Below are positions 40,009 to 53,632 of a stretch of DNA of 64,000 nucleotides, piece by piece. The notes beneath the pieces are model-generated. The model worked only from the letters and a program-made list of their open reading frames with translations, was not told the origin of the DNA and searched no databases. The stretch is from Phalacrocorax aristotelis (Eukaryota; Chordata; Aves; Suliformes; Phalacrocoracidae), in the NCBI RefSeq assembly GCF_949628215.1, contig NW_027441225.1, positions 248,001 to 312,000 on the forward strand, written 5' to 3'. The position numbers were made by a program, and so were the translations under genes. Within the stretch, counting starts at the first letter, position 1, and each line of letters starts with the position of its first letter.

Positions 40009-41772
40009 CTCCGTGCGGCTGCGGCAACGGCGGCCGAGGTGGCCTTGGGGCAGGGGGGGAGCGTTGGGGACCCTGACCCACGAATGGCTCCTGGGACTTG
40101 TTACGTGCGCGCCTGCACAAACACCTGCCCTCTCCTTTGCCCTCAGGGCTGCGTTTGCGCTGCCTTTGCGTGGGGCAAGGGGCTGTGATGGAGCCCAGGG
40201 GAGGAGGTGGTGCACTGTGGGGGTGAGGGGAGGGGGCCCCCCGTTGCTGCTGCGCCTCAGCTGATGGCGGGGTCTGGATGGAGGAGCCCCAGGTGCGGGC
40301 GGTGGGGCTGATGGTGCCGGCTCCTCCCTGGAAAAGGGGTGGTGCCCGGCTCTGGGGGGCCAGTGTGAGCCGAGGGCGGAGCGGAGCGGAGCTGTGGCCG
40401 AGCGTCAGTGGGCTGCGACTGTAGCGAGGGAGGAGGTGAGCGGGGGCTGGGTGGTGGAGCGCTGCGTCCCGGGTCAAGCCCCGAGGAGGGCTGCGGCGGG
40501 GCAGCGCCGGGTCGGAGCGGGCGGTGGGGAGAGCGAGGCTGTGCTGAGGGCTCGGTGGGGCTTCCGGGTGCATCGGCGGCCGGGACGGTGGCCCGCAGGG
40601 TCCGAGAGCGGGGAGGGCGGGCTGGCGGCGTGCCGGGAGCTGTGGTGGTGCGCCTGCCGGGTGGCCGTGCGGCCGTGTTGTGCCGCAGAGCGTGCCGGGA
40701 GGTGTAGTCCTTGCGGCGCGCGGCTGCCGGGCGGCCGTGTTGTGGCGCAGAGCATGCCGGGAGGTGTAGTCCTTGCGGCGCGCGGCTGCCGGGCGGCCGT
40801 GTTGTGGCGCAGAGCATGCCGGGAGGTGTAGTCCTGGCGCAGTGGCTGCCGGCCCTGTCACGTGGTTCGCCGGGGCGTGGCGGGAGGCGCGGTCTTCCGG
40901 CGCTCGGGTGCCGGGCGGCCGTGCCGCGTACGGTAGGCGCGGTGTATTTTTGGGGTTGGATTCGTGTTGATTTCTGGGGGCTTGCGGGTGCGGCCGCTCC
41001 CCGAGAAGCGGTGAGTTCCCCGGGAGCTGACAGAAGGGAAGAGGGAAAGGAGGAGGACCTTTTCCCCCTGCCCAGGGCGCAGATGATGGCCGCCTCCCCG
41101 GCTCGCCGGAGCTCCCGCTCAGCCTCCCCTGGCCCCCCCTTGCCCCGTGCGCCTGCCCCCAGCCCCGGCACCTCCCCTGAAGCGTGCTGCGTAGCCCTTG
41201 GCCGCCCCCAGGCCCTGTCGTGAAGGCAGCGAGCCGGCCCTCAAGCGCACTGGATTCCCCCTCGGCGCAGGGGCCCTTAGCAGTAGCGCGGGGAAGGGGC
41301 GCTGTGTCCGGAAGCCCCTGCGCAAGGAGAGGCTTTGGTCAGGGTCGATCGACGGTAATGACGGTCGCTGTTTCTTCTTTCCCTCTCCCAGAGACCGTGC
41401 TGAGGACGTGGTTGTCTGTCCTTCCCCCGGGGACGCCGTCGACTGCGGCCGTCTCAGGCTTGCGTGGCTTCTCTCTGCCCGGCTTTGCCATCCTCGCGGC
41501 GCCGGGGCGAAAAGGGACACACAGAGCCCTTCCCGGCTGTGGACAGGAGCTGCCTCGGCTGAAGCTGGAGACGCCAACGAAAGGTAAAGCAGAAGAAACT
41601 GAAGGCGCTCTGGCTGCCAGCTGCCTTCCTGCTGCAGGCAAGAGAGAGCCTGTCCCTGCAGGTGAGGGAGGAAGGATCCCCCTTCATAGCCCGCAGCGGG
41701 CCGGGCCAGGCCACCAACGTGCACCGCAGGGTCCGTACGCGGTAACCCGGAGTTGGGTACGGGCGTGTAGTG
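40009..41772 (+). repeat. P module, copy P3
   Basis: 1,764 bp with three 62-bp units. It keeps the second GGAGC word near 40385 that P2 lacks and has CCCTTAGCAG near 41275 (shared with P4) where P1 and P2 have CCCGTAGCAG. The donor-like site follows 41010 and E2 is 41392-41583. Confidence 0.9.
40690..40834 (+). promoter_or_regulatory. ZNF143/THAP11-type array, three copies (P3)
   Basis: Motif starts at 40690, 40752 and 40814, with a 62-bp period and the same GCGTGC, GCATGC, GCATGC order as P2. Confidence 0.75.
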
Positions 41773-42296
41773 CACGAGCGAGCTAGGCTACGTGCCGAGG
41801 AAGCCTCATCTCGTAAGAGCTGTAAGACACCCCCGTGTTCTCTTCAGGTGGAGGTCGGCCTAGAGTCTGGAGCTGCAGAAGAGGCAGGGAGGAGAGGAGG
41901 GGAAAGAAGCATCTGAACGGCTAAATTGTGCCAGCAGCGCTGAGAGCGAGAGTCGCGGTGAGTCCTGGGCCAGTGGGGCCCCGTTGCCTCTCTTGTGCGT
42001 CCTGGGCCCTCCCTGTCTCTCCCCTGGCCCCCTCTCTTTCCTTACCTGCTGTAAAAATTTTTTTTTTTCTTTTGGGCCCCCCCCGCACCTTCTTTCTCCA
42101 TCTCGCTCTGAGTGGCTCCCTGCCTCCCTGTCTTTTCAGTCCTCCCTCTCTCTGTCCTGTAGCCTGTGGCTACTTGTTCTTTCTCCGCCTCTCTCTGCCT
42201 GGCTCTGGCTCCGTTTTTATTTTTTTATTCCTCCTGCTCTGTCCTGTAGCCTGTCGGTATTTTGTCTTTCTCTGGCCCTCTTGGTCTGACTCCCTG

Positions 42297-42656
42297 TGTT
42301 ACCGAAAAACGCGGTAAAATCGGAAACAACTCCTCAACGCCAATTTAGTATTAAAGAGCAGGCGTTGTTTATTCACGGCGCCAGACACACGGGGGATCGC
42401 TCCTCCTGGCGTGCGTACCTCACGCACCTTTCCCGTTCAATTTGTAGATCAAAATTTTAGGTATTCATACACATTCATTATTGTCCTGTCTACTGATTGT
42501 CCTTTTACCTTCTTGGCTGTTAATCTTGGCAGTCTTGGCTAGTTTTCTCAGTCCGCTCCACGAAACCGCGTTTTGTCATCCTTTTCTGACAGAAGCACGT
42601 TGTCTGTTGTTCTGCTGACGTTAACGATCGCCTAGGGACTAAAATGCAGATCAACA
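42297..42656 (-). mobile_element. Solo LTR1, 360-bp form (Q4)
   Basis: Same internal deletion as in Q2; ends TGTT and AACA. Confidence 0.75.
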
Positions 42657-44415
42657 GGTGCGCTGATTCGTACGCTCCATGTTCCCGTAATGGAACACCG
42701 TCTCTGGTTGGCTGATTTCATCGCTTTGGTTACACCTGTTCCTGTTGTTCAGTTTCTTCTTTTTTGGCTTTGTGTGATTCTCTCTGTGATTCTGTTTTTC
42801 TCTGCCTCGCTTTTCCCAGCTCCCCGTCCCTCACTTGGAATGCCCGTTGTCCTTCACCAGCTCACTCTCCCTTGGTTGCCATCCCCGTTTCTGAATTCCT
42901 CCTGCTTTGCCACGTAGCCCGTGACTTTTTTCTTAATCTCTCTCTGTCTGCCTCAACGCTCCCCCCGCGCTTTTTCATTCGTCTGCTCTGCTCTGCACCC
43001 TGCTACTGTTCTTGCCTTTCTGAGTTCTTCTCTGTCGAGCTCCCTTTCCCTATTTGTGGATTCCTGTTCTTCCTGCAGCCACCGCTGTTCCCTGTGACCT
43101 CCGTCTCTCTCTGTCCAGCTCCCTGTCCCTAGGTTTTAATCCCTGCCTCTGCCCGCTGTAGCCCGTCTAGGTTTTTCTCTCGGCCTCTCTCTCTGTCCGG
43201 CTCCCTCTCTCTGTGTTCTAATTCCACGTTCTCTGTCACGTAGACCCGTGCTATTTGTTTGTCCTCATCTCTCTCTGTCCAGCTCCTTGCTGCGATGTTT
43301 TATTTCTTCCCTCTCTGTCTGTCTTTGTAGCCCGTTGCCGTTGTTGTTTTTTTTTTTTTTTTTTCCCACTTGTTTCTTCATGTGTCTCTGTCTGCCTCCC
43401 AGTGCCTGATCTTTAATTCCTCCTTCCCTGTAGGCCGCTGTTCCTTTTTTCCATTCTACATTGTGTTCTCTTTGGTCTGCTGTTCTTATTCATCGGTTCC
43501 CTCCTCGCTGCCCTGTGGCTTGTCCCCATTTATTGTTGCCTCTCTCTCCCTCTCTCTGGCTTCTTGCCCCTGTTTTTAAAATTCCTCCCTCTCTTCTCTC
43601 TTCCCTGTTGGCCGTGTGATCTTCAGCCTTTCTCCACCTCTTTCTGCCCAGCTCTCTGCGTCTATTCATTAATTCTTCCCTCTCTGCCCTGTAGCCTGTA
43701 GCTTCTGTCCTTTCTCCATCTTGCTGTCTTTGGCTTCCCCGTGACCCTCTTCTAGAATTGTTTCTCTCTTCTCTCTGTACGCATTGCGATTCCTTTTGCT
43801 CTCCATCTCCCTTTGTTTTGGTGTTTTTTTTGTTGTTTTTCTGGCTCCCTGTCCCTAATTGTTAATTCTCTGCCTTCTCATGCTCTGTACCACGTAGCCC
43901 CATGGTTTGTTTTGTGGTGTTCCCTCCCCGGCCCCTTCCCTCCGTCGTTGGCTGTCTCGGCTCCCTGTCCCCGTGGCTTCATTCTTCCCTTTCTGCCCTG
44001 TTCTTGTCGCTTATCTTGTCTGTCTCCATCTCGCTCGGTCCAGCTTCCTGCCCCTGTTCTTCTTTCCTCCCTCGCTGTCGTGCTGCCTGCCCCAGGTTCT
44101 TTGTGCGTCTCCAGCCTGCTCCTCATCCTTCTTTGTTGGTCTGTGTCCTGCTCTTCCCCTCTCTCTGCTGCTTTTATCTCCACCTCAGTCAGGCTCCCTG
44201 TCCTCCTCTGGCCATCCTGTTCCCTGCCTCGTGCCTTCTCACTACACGCACACACGCCCCCCCCGCCCCCGTCCAGCCGGATGCTGCTCTTCTCTCCTCC
44301 TACTGTCCTGTGCCCTGCTCGTCACCTTTGGTGGCCTCCCCCTCTGCCCAGCAGCCCGTCGCTCCAGGAGCCAGGCGACGGACGGTCCGTTCCCTGCCAA
44401 ACCGGGACAAGCGTG

Positions 44416-44715
44416 TGCCGTGGCTTAGCCTCAGCTGGCAACTCTGCACCAGGGAGCTGCTTGCTCGCTCCACCCTCAGTGGGCTGGGGGAGAGAGCTGG
44501 AAGGGTAAAAGTGAGAAAAATCATGGGTTGAGATCAAGACGGTTTAATAGGTAAAGCAAAAGCTGTGCGTGGAAGCAAAGCAAGGAATTAATTCGCTCCT
44601 CCTTTTCGGCGGGCAGGTGTTGAGCTGTTTCTGGGAAAGCAGGGCTCTGTCATGTGTAACGGTTAGTTAGGAAGAGAAATGCCGTAGCCCCCAAGGACTC
44701 CCCCTTCTTCCCACA
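44416..44715 (-). mobile_element. Truncated LTR2 (Q4)
   Basis: Same breakpoint (CCCTTCTTCCCACAG) as in Q2. It carries GCGTGTGCCG at the left end, shared with Q8. Confidence 0.8.
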
Positions 44716-45274
44716 GTTGGAACCCGCAGTTCGGTACGGGCGTGTAGTGCACGAGCGAGCTAGGCTACGTGCCTAGGAAGCCTCATCTCGTAAGAGCTGT
44801 AAGACACCCCCGTGTTCTCTTCAGGTGGAGGTCGGCCTAGAGTCTGGAGCTGCAGAAGAGGCAGGGAGGAGAGGAGGGGAAAGAAGCATGTGAACGGCTA
44901 AATTGTGCCAGCAGCGCTGAGAGCGAGAGTCGCGGTGAGTCCTGGGCCAGTGGGGCCCCGTTGCCTCTCTTGTACGTCCTGGGCCCTCCCTGTCTCTCCC
45001 CCGGCCCCCTCTCTTTCCTTACCTGCTGTAAAAATTTTTTTTTTTCTTTTGGGCCCCCCCCGCACCTTCTTTCTCCATCTCGCTCTGAGTGGCTCCCTGC
45101 CTCCCCGTCTTTTCAGTCCTCCCTCTCTCTGTCCTGTAGCCTGTGGCTACTTGTTCTTTCTCCGCCTCTCTCTGCCTGGCTCTGGCTCCGTTTTTATTTT
45201 TTTACTCCTCCTGCTCTGTCCTGTAGCCTGTCGGTATTTTTGTCTTTCTCTGGCTCTCTCGGTCTGACTCCCTG

Positions 45275-45724
45275 TGTTACCGAAAAACGCGGTAAAATCG
45301 GAAACAACTCCTCAAGACCAATTTAGTATTAAAGAGCAGGCATTCTTTATTCACAGCGCCGGATGCACGGGGGATCGCTCCTCCTGGCGTGCGTACCTCA
45401 CGCACCTTTCCCGTTCAATTTGTAGATCAAAATTTTACGTATTCATACGTATTCATTATTGTCCTGTCTGCTGATCGGTACAAACTTGCTCGTTCCGTAT
45501 GTAAATCGCTGCGCAGGCTCGGTGGTGGTCCGTGAGTCGGTGGTCGCGATCTCCCCCTGCCAGAATTGCCTTTTACCTTCTTGGCTGTTAATCTTGGCAG
45601 TCTTGGCTAGTTTTCTCAGTCCGCTCCACGAAACCGCGTTTTGTCATCCTTTTCTGACAGAAGCACGTTGTCTGTTGTTCTGCTGACGTTAACGATCGCC
45701 TAGGGACTAAAATGCAGATCAACA
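45275..45724 (-). mobile_element. Solo LTR1, 450-bp form (Q5)
   Basis: TGTTACCG to ATCAACA; TTCACAGCGCC next to the poly(A) signal, shared with Q9. Confidence 0.75.
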
Positions 45725-47483
45725 GGTGCGCTGATTCGTACGCTCCATGTTCCCGTAATGGAACACCGTCTCTGGTTGGCTGATTTCATCGCTTTGGTTA
45801 CACCTGTTCCTGTTGTTCAGTTTCTTCTTTTTTGGCTTTGTGTGATTCTCTCTGTGATTCTGTTTTTCTCTGCCTCGCTTTTCCCAGCTCCCCGTCCCTC
45901 ACTTGGAATGCCCGTTGTCCTTCACCAGCTCACTCTCCCTTGGTTGCCATCCCCGTTTCTGAATTCCTCCTGCTTTGCCACGTAGCCCGTGACTTTTTTC
46001 TTAATCTCTCTCTGTCTGCCTCAACGCTCCCCCCGCGCTTTTTCATTCGTCTGCTCTGCTCTGCACCCTGCTACTGTTCTTGCCTTTCTGAGTTCTTCTC
46101 TGTCGAGCTCCCTTTCCCTATTTGTGGATTCCTGTTCTTCCTGCAGCCACCGCTGTTCCCTGTGACCTCCGTCTCTCTCTGTCCAGCTCCCTGTCCCTAG
46201 GTTTTAATCCCTGCCTCTGCCCGCTGTAGCCCGTCTAGGTTTTTCTCTCGGCCTCTCTCTCTGTCCGGCTCCCTCTCTCTGTGTTCTAATTCCACGTTCT
46301 CTGTCACGTAGACCCGTGCTGTTTGTTTGTCCTCATCTCTCTCTGTCCAGCTCCTTGCTGCGATGTTTTATTTCTTCCCTCTCTGTCTGTCTTTGTAGCC
46401 CGTTGCCGTTGTTGTTTTTTTTTTTTTTTTTTCCCACTTGTTTCTTCATGTGTCTCTGTCTGCCTCCCAGTGCCTGATCTTTAATTCCTCCTTCCCTGTA
46501 GGCCGCTGTTCCTTTTTTCCATTCTACATTGTGTTCTCTTTGGTCTGCTGTTCTTATTCATCGGTTCCCTCCTCGCTGCCCTGTGGCTTGTCCCCATTTA
46601 TTGTTGCCTCTCTCTCCCTCTCTCTGGCTTCTTGCCCCTGTTTTTAAAATTCCTCCCTCTCTTCTCTCTTCCCTGTTGGCCGTGTGATCTTCAGCCTTTC
46701 TCCACCTCTTTCTGCCCAGCTCTCTGCATCTATTCATTAATTCTTCCCTCTCTGCCCTGTAGCCTGTAGCTTCTGTCCTTTCTCCATCTTGCTGTCTCTG
46801 GCTTCCCCGTGACCCTCTTTTAGAATTGTTTCTCTCTTCTCTCTGTACGCATTGCGATTCCTTTTGCTCTCCATCTCCCTTTGTTTTGGTGTTTTTTTTG
46901 TTGTTTTTCTGGCTCCCTGTCCCTAATTGTTAATTCTCTGCCTTCTCATGCTCTGTACCACGTAGCCCCATGGTTTGTTTTGTGGTGTTCCCTCCCCGGC
47001 CCCTTCCCTCCGTCGTTGGCTGTCTCGGCTCCCTGTCCCCGTGGCTTCATTCTTCCCTTTCTGCCCTGTTCTTGTCGCTTATCTTGTCTGTCTCCATCTC
47101 GCTCGGTCCAGCTTCCTGCCCCTGTTCTTCTTTCCTCCCTCGCTGTCGTGCTGCCTGCCCCAGGTTCTTTGTGCGTCTCCAGCCTGCTCCTCATCCTTCT
47201 TTGTTGGTCTGTGTCCTGCTCTTCCCCTCTCTCTGCTGCTTTTATCTCCACCTCCGTCAGGCTCCCTGTCCTCCTCTGGCCATCCTGTTCCCTGCCTCGT
47301 GCCTTCTCACTACACGCACACACGCCCCCCCCGCCCCCGTCCAGCCGGATGCTGCTCTTCTCTCCTCCTACTGTCCTGTGCCCTGCTCGTCACCTTTGGT
47401 GGCCTCCCCCTCTGCCCAGCAGCCCGTCGCTCCAGGAGCCAGGCGACGGACGGTCCGTTCCCTGCCAAACCGGGACAAGCGCG

Positions 47484-47783
47484 TGCCGTGGCTTAGCCTC
47501 AGCTGGCAACTCTGCACCAGGGAGCTGCTTGCTCGCTCCACCCTCAGTGGGCTGGGGGAGAGAGCTGGAAGGGTAAAAGTGAGAAAAATCATGGGTTGAG
47601 ATCAAGACGGTTTAATAGGTAAAGCAAAAGCTGTGCGTGGAAGCAAAGCAAGGAATTAATTCGCTCCTCCTTTTCGGCGGGCAGGTGTTGAGCTGTTTCT
47701 GGGAAAGCAGGGCTCTGTCATGTGTAACGGTTAGTTAGGAAGAGAAATGCCGTAGCCCCCAAGGACTCCCCCTTCTTCCCACA
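47484..47783 (-). mobile_element. Truncated LTR2 (Q5)
   Basis: Same 300-bp stump and junction as the other short units. Confidence 0.8.
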
Positions 47784-48338
47784 GTTGGAACCCGCAGTTC
47801 GGTACGGGCGTGTAGTGCACGAGCGAGCTAGGCTACGTGCCTAGGAAGCCTCATCTCGTAAGAGCTGTAAGACACCCCCGTGTTCTCTTCAGGTGGAGGT
47901 CGGCCTAGAGTCTGGAGCTGCAGAAGAGGCAGGGAGGAGAGGAGGGGAAAGAAGCATGTGAACGGCTAAATTGTGCCAGCAGCGCTGAGAGCGAGAGTCG
48001 CAGTGAGTCCTGGGCCAGTGGGGCCCCGTTGCCTCTCTTGTACGTCCTGGGCCCTCCCTGTCTCTCCCCCGGCCCCCTCTCTTTCCTTACCTGCTGCAAA
48101 ATTATTTTTTTTTTGCGCCCCCCCCGCACCTTCTTTCTCCGTCTCGCTCTGAGTGGCTCCCTGCCTCCCCGTCTTTTCAGTCCTCCCTCTCTCTGTCCTG
48201 TAGCCTGTGGCTACTTGTTCTTTCTCCGCCTCTCTCTGCCTGGCTCTGGCTCCGTTTTTATTTTTTTACTCCTCCTGCTCTGTCCTGTAGCCTGTCGGTA
48301 TTTTTGTCTTTCTCTGGCTCTCTCGGTCTGACTCCCTG

Positions 48339-48788
48339 TGTTACCGAAAAACGCGGTAAAATCGGAAACAACTCCTCAAGACCAATTTAGTATTAAAGAG
48401 CAGGCATTCTTTATTCACGGCGCCGGATGCACGGGGGATCGCTCCTCCTGGCGTGCGTACCTCACGCACCTTTCCCGTTCAATTTGTAGATCAAAATTTT
48501 ACGTATTCATACGTATTCATTATTGTCCTGTCTGCTGATCGGTACAAACTTGCTCGTTCCGTATGTAAATCGCTGCGCAGGCTCGGTGGTGGTCCGTGAG
48601 TCGGTGGTCGCGATCTCCCCCTGCCAGAATTGCCTTTTACCTTCTTGGCTGTTGATCTTGGCAGTCTTGGCTAGTTCTCTCAGTCCGCTCCACGAAACCG
48701 CGTTTTGTCGTCCTTTTCTGACAGAAGCACGTTGTCTGTTGTTCTGCTGACGTTAACGATCGCCTAGGGACTAAAATGCAGATCGACA
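48339..48788 (-). mobile_element. Solo LTR1, 450-bp form (Q6)
   Basis: TGTTACCG to ATCGACA; GCTGTTGATCTTGG in the right part, shared with Q7 and Q10. Confidence 0.75.
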
Positions 48789-50542
48789 GGTGCGCTGATT
48801 CGTACGCTCCATGTTCCCGTAATGGAACACCGTCTCTGGTTGGCTGATTTCATCGCTTTGGTTACACCTGTTCCTGTTGTTCAGTTTCTTCTTTTTTGGC
48901 TTTGTGTGATTCTCTCTGTGATTCTGTTTTTCTCTGCCTCGCTTTTCCCAGCTCCCCGTCCCTCACTTGGAATGCCCGTTGTCCTTCACCAGCTCACTCT
49001 CCCTTGGTTGCCATCCCCGTTTCTGAATTCCTCCTGCTTTGCCACGTAGCCCGTGACTTTTTTCTTAATCTCTCTCTGTCTGCCTCAACGCTCCCCCCGC
49101 GCTTTTTCATTCGTCTGCTCTGCTCTGCACCCTGCTACTGTTCTTGCCTTTCTGAGTTCTTCTCTGTCGAGCTCCCTTTCCCTATTTGTGGATTCCTGTT
49201 CTTCCTGCAGCCACCGCTGTTCCCTGTGACCTCCGTCTCTCTCTGTCCAGCTCCCTGTCCCTAGGTTTTAATCCCTGCCTCTGCCCGCTGTAGCCCGTCT
49301 AGGTTTTTCTCTCGGCCTCTCTCTCTGTCCGGCTCCCTCTCTCTGTGTTCTAATTCCACGTTCTCTGTCACGTAGACCCGTGCTATTTGCTTGTCCTCAT
49401 CTCTCTCTGTCCAGCTCCTTGCTGCGACGTTTTATTTCTTCCCTCTCTGTCTGTCTTTGTAGCCCGTTGCCGTTGTTGGTTTTTTTTTTTTTCCCACTTG
49501 TTTCTTCATGTGTCTCTGTCTGCCTCCCAGTGCCTGATCTTTAATTCCTCCTTCCCTGTAGGCCGCTGTTCCTTTTTTCCATTCTACATTGTGTTCTCTT
49601 TGGTCTGCTGTTCTTATTCATCGATTCCCTCCTCGCTGCCCTGTGGCTTGTCCCCATTTATTGTTGCCTCTCTCTCCCTCTCTCTGGCTTCTTGCCCCTG
49701 TTTTTAAAATTCCTCCCTCTCTTCTCTCTTCCCTGTTGGCCGTGTGATCTTCAGCCTTTCTCCACCTCTTTCTGCCCAGCTCTCTGCATCTATTCATTAA
49801 TTCTTCCCTCTCTGCCCTGTAGCCTGTAGCTTCTGTCCTTTCTCCATCTTGCTGTCTCTGGCTTCCCCGTGACCCTCTTTTAGAATTGTTTCTCTCTTCT
49901 CTCTGTACGCATTGCGATTCCTTTTGCTCTCCATCTCCCTTTGTTTTGGTGTTTTTTTTGTTGTTTTTCTGGCTCCCTGTCCCTAATTGTTAATTCTCTG
50001 CCTTCTCATGCTCTGTACCACGTAGCCCCATGGTTTGTTTTGTGGTGTTCCCTCCCCGGCCCCTTCCCTCCGTCGTTGGCCGTCTCGGCTCCCTGTCCCC
50101 GTGGCTTCATTCTTCCCTTTCTGCCCTGTTCTTGTCGCTTATCTTGTCTGTCTCCATCTCGCTCGGTCCAGCTTCCTGCCCCTGTTCTTCTTTCCTCCCT
50201 CGCTGTCGTGCTGCCTGCCCCAGGTTCTTTGTGCGTCTCCAGCCTGCTCCTCATCCTTCTTTGTTGGTCTGTGCCCTGCTCTTCCCCTCTCTCTGCTGCT
50301 TTTATCTCCACCTCCGTCAGGCTCCCTGTCCTCCTCTGGCCGTCCTGTTCCCTGCCTCGTGCCTTCTCACTACACGCACACACGCCCCCCCGCCCCCGTC
50401 CAGCCGGATGCTGCTCTTCTCTCCTCCTACTGTCCTGTGCCCTGCTCGTCACCTTTGGTGGCCTCCCCCTCTGCCCAGCAGCCCGTCGCTCCAGGAGCCA
50501 GGCGACGGACGGTCCGTTCCCTGCCAAACCGGGACAAGCGCG

Positions 50543-50842
50543 TGCCGTGGCTTAGCCTCAGCTGGCAACTCTGCACCAGGGAGCTGCTTGCTCGCTCCAC
50601 CCTCAGTGGGCTGGGGGAGAGAGCTGGAAGGGTAAAAGTGAGAAAAATCATGGGTTGAGATCAAGACGGTTTAATAGGTAAAGCAAAAGCTGTGCGTGGA
50701 AGCAAAGCAAGGAATTAATTCGCTCCTCCTTTTCGGCGGGCAGGTGTTGAGCTGTTTCTGGGAAAGCAGGGCTCTGTCATGTGTAACGGTTAGTTAGGAA
50801 GAGAAATGCCGTAGCCCCCAAGGACTCCCCCTTCTTCCCACA
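50543..50842 (-). mobile_element. Truncated LTR2 (Q6)
   Basis: Same stump and junction as the other short units. Confidence 0.8.
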
Positions 50843-51396
50843 GTTGGAACCCGCAGTTCGGTACGGGCGTGTAGTGCACGAGCGAGCTAGGCTACGTGCC
50901 TAGGAAGCCTCATCTCGTAAGAGCTGTAAGACACCCCCGTGTTCTCTTCAGGTGGAGGTCGGCCTAGAGTCTGGAGCTGCAGAAGAGGCAGGGAGGAGAG
51001 GAGGGGAAAGAAGCATGTGAACGGCTAAATTGTGCCAGCAGCGCTGAGAGCGAGAGTCGCGGTGAGTCCTGGGCCAGTGGGGCCCCGTTGCCTCTCTTGT
51101 ACGTCCTGGGCCCTCCCTGTCTCTCCCCCGGCCCCCTCTCTTTCCTTACCTGCTGCAAAATTATTTTTTTTTTGCGCCCCCCCGCACCTTCTTTCTCCGT
51201 CTCGCTCTGAGTGGCTCCCTGCCTCCCCGTCTTTTCAGTCCTCCCTCTCTCTGTCCTGTAGCCTGTGGCTACTTGTTCTTTCTCCGCCTCTCTCTGCCTG
51301 GCTCTGGCTCAGTTTTTATTTTTTTACTCCTCCTGCTCTGTCCTGTAGCCTGTCGGTATTTTTGTCTTTCTCTGGCTCTCTCGGTCTGACTCCCTG

Positions 51397-51846
51397 TGTT
51401 ACCGAAAAACGCGGTAAAATCGGAAACAACTCCTCAAGACCAATTTAGTATTAAAGAGCAGGCATTCTTTATTCACGGCGCCGGATGCATGGGGGATCGC
51501 TCCTCCTGGCGTGCGTACCTCACGCACCTTTCCCGTTCAATTTGTAGATCAAAATTTTACGTATTCATACGTATTCATTATTGTCCTGTCTGCTGATCGG
51601 TACAAACTTGCTCGTTCCGTATGTAAATCGCTGCGCAGGCTCGGTGGTGGTCCGTGAGTCGGTGGTCGCGATCTCCCCCTGCCAGAATTGCCTTTTACCT
51701 TCTTGGCTGTTGATCTTGGCAGTCTTGGCTAGTTCTCTCAGTCCGCTCCACGAAACCGCGTTTTGTCGTCCTTTTCTGACAGAAGCACGTTGTCTGTTGT
51801 TCTGCTGACGTTAACGATCGCCTAGGGACTAAAATGCAGATCGACA
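51397..51846 (-). mobile_element. Solo LTR1, 450-bp form (Q7)
   Basis: TGTTACCG to ATCGACA, nearly identical to the Q6 copy. Confidence 0.75.
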
Positions 51847-53632
51847 GGTGCGCTGATTCGTACGCTCCATGTTCCCGTAATGGAACACCGTCTCTGGTTG
51901 GCTGATTTCATCGCTTTGGTTACACCTGTTCCTGTTGTTCAGTTTCTTCTTTTTTGGCTTTGTGTGATTCTCTCTGTGATTCTGTTTTTCTCTGCCTCGC
52001 TTTTCCCAGCTCCCCGTCCCTCACTTGGAATGCCCGTTGTCCTTCACCAGCTCACTCTCCCTTGGTTGCCATCCCCGTTTCTGAATTCCTCCTGCTTTGC
52101 CACGTAGCCCGTGGCTTTTTTCTTAATCTCTCTGTCTGCCTCAACGCTCCCGCCGCGCTTTTTAATTCGTCTGCTCTGTACCCTGCTACTGTTCTTGCCT
52201 TTCTGAGTTCTTCTCTGTCGAGCTCCCTTTCCCTGTTCATGAATTCCTGTTCTTCCTGCACCCGCCGCTGTTCCCTGTGACCTCCGTCTCTCTCTGTCCA
52301 GCTCCCTGTCCCTAGGTTTTAATTCCTGCCTCTGCCCGCTGTAGCCCGTCTAGATTTTTCTCTCGGCCTCTCTCTCTGTCCGGCTCCCTCTCTCTGTGTT
52401 CTAATTCCACGTTCTCTGTCACGTAGACCCGTGCTATTTGTTTGTCCTCATCTCTCTCTGTCCAGCTCCTTGCTGCTATGTTTTCTTTCTTCCCTCTCTC
52501 TCTGTCTTTGTAGCCCATTGCTGTTGTTGTGTTTTTGGTTTTATTTTTTTTTTCCACTTGTTTCTTCGTTTGTCTCTGTCTGCCTCCCAGTGCCTGATCT
52601 TTAATTCCTCCTTCCCTGTTGGGCCGCTGTTCCTTTTTTCCATTCTACGTTGTGTTCTCTTTGGTCTCCTGTTCTTATTCATCGGTTCCCTCCTCGCCGC
52701 CCTGTGGCTTGTCCCCATTTTAGTGTTGCCTCTCTCTCCCTCTCTCTGGCTTCTTGCCCCTGTTTTTAAAATTCCTCCCTCTCTTCTCTCTTCCCTGTTG
52801 GCCGTGTGATCGTCAGCCTTTCTCCACCTCTTTCTGCCCAGCTCTCTGTGTCTATCCATTAATTCTTCCCTCTCTGCCCTGTAGCCTGTAGCTTTTGTCC
52901 TTTCTCCATCTTGCTGTCTCTGGCTTCCCCGTGACCCTCTTTTAGAATTGTTTCTCTCTTCTTTCTGTACGCATTGCGATTCCTTTTGCTCCCCATCTCC
53001 CTTTGTTTTGGGTGTTGTTTTGTTGTTGTTTTTCTGGCTCCCTGTCCCTAATTGTTAATTCTCTGCCTTCTCATGCTCTGTACCACGTAGCCCCATGGTT
53101 TGTTTTGTGGTGTTCCCTCCCCGGCCCCTTCCCTCCGTCGTTGGCTGTCTCGGCTCCCTGTCCCCGTGGCTTCATTCTTCCCTTTCTGCCCTGTTCTTGT
53201 CGCTTATCTTGTCTTTCTCCATCGCGCTCGGTCCAGCTTCCTGCCCCTATTCTTCTTTCCTCCCTCGCTGTCGTGCTGCCTGCCCCAGGTTCTTTGTGCG
53301 TCTCCAGCCTGCTCCTCTTCCTTCTTTGTTGGTCTGTGTCCTGCTCTTCCCTCTTTCTGCTGCCTCTCTTCCCCTCTCTCTGCTGCTTTTATCTCCACCT
53401 CCGTCAGGCTCCCTGTCCTTCTCTGGCCGTCCTGTTCCCTGCCTCGTGCCTTCTCACTACACGCACACACGCCCCCCCGCCCGTCCAGCCGGATGCCGCT
53501 CTTCTCTTCTCTCTTCCTACTGTCCCGTGCCCTGCTCCTCACCTTTGGTGGCCTCCCCCTCTGCCCAGCAGCCCGTCGCCCCAGGAGCCAGGCGACGGAC
53601 GGTCCGTTCCCTGCCAAACCGGGACAAGCGCG

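Larger units (their letters stand above)
41773..44749 (+). repeat. Q module Q4 (short unit, type a)
   Basis: 2,977 bp and nearly identical to Q2. LTR1 is the 360-bp form (42297-42656), the minisatellite is about 42730-44240 and the LTR2 stump is 44416-44715. It directly follows P3. Confidence 0.9.
44750..47817 (+). repeat. Q module Q5 (short unit, type b)
   Basis: 3,068 bp. LTR1 is the 450-bp form (45275-45724), the minisatellite is about 45800-47310 and the LTR2 stump is 47484-47783. It follows another Q, not a P. Its first 350 bp include the TTTTTCTTTTGGGCCC poly-T variant of the a-type copies, so it is mixed too. Confidence 0.9.
47818..50876 (+). repeat. Q module Q6 (short unit, type b)
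   Basis: 3,059 bp. LTR1 is the 450-bp form (48339-48788), the minisatellite is about 48860-50370 and the LTR2 stump is 50543-50842. The E3 donor context is CGCA before GTGAGT, a private change. Confidence 0.9.
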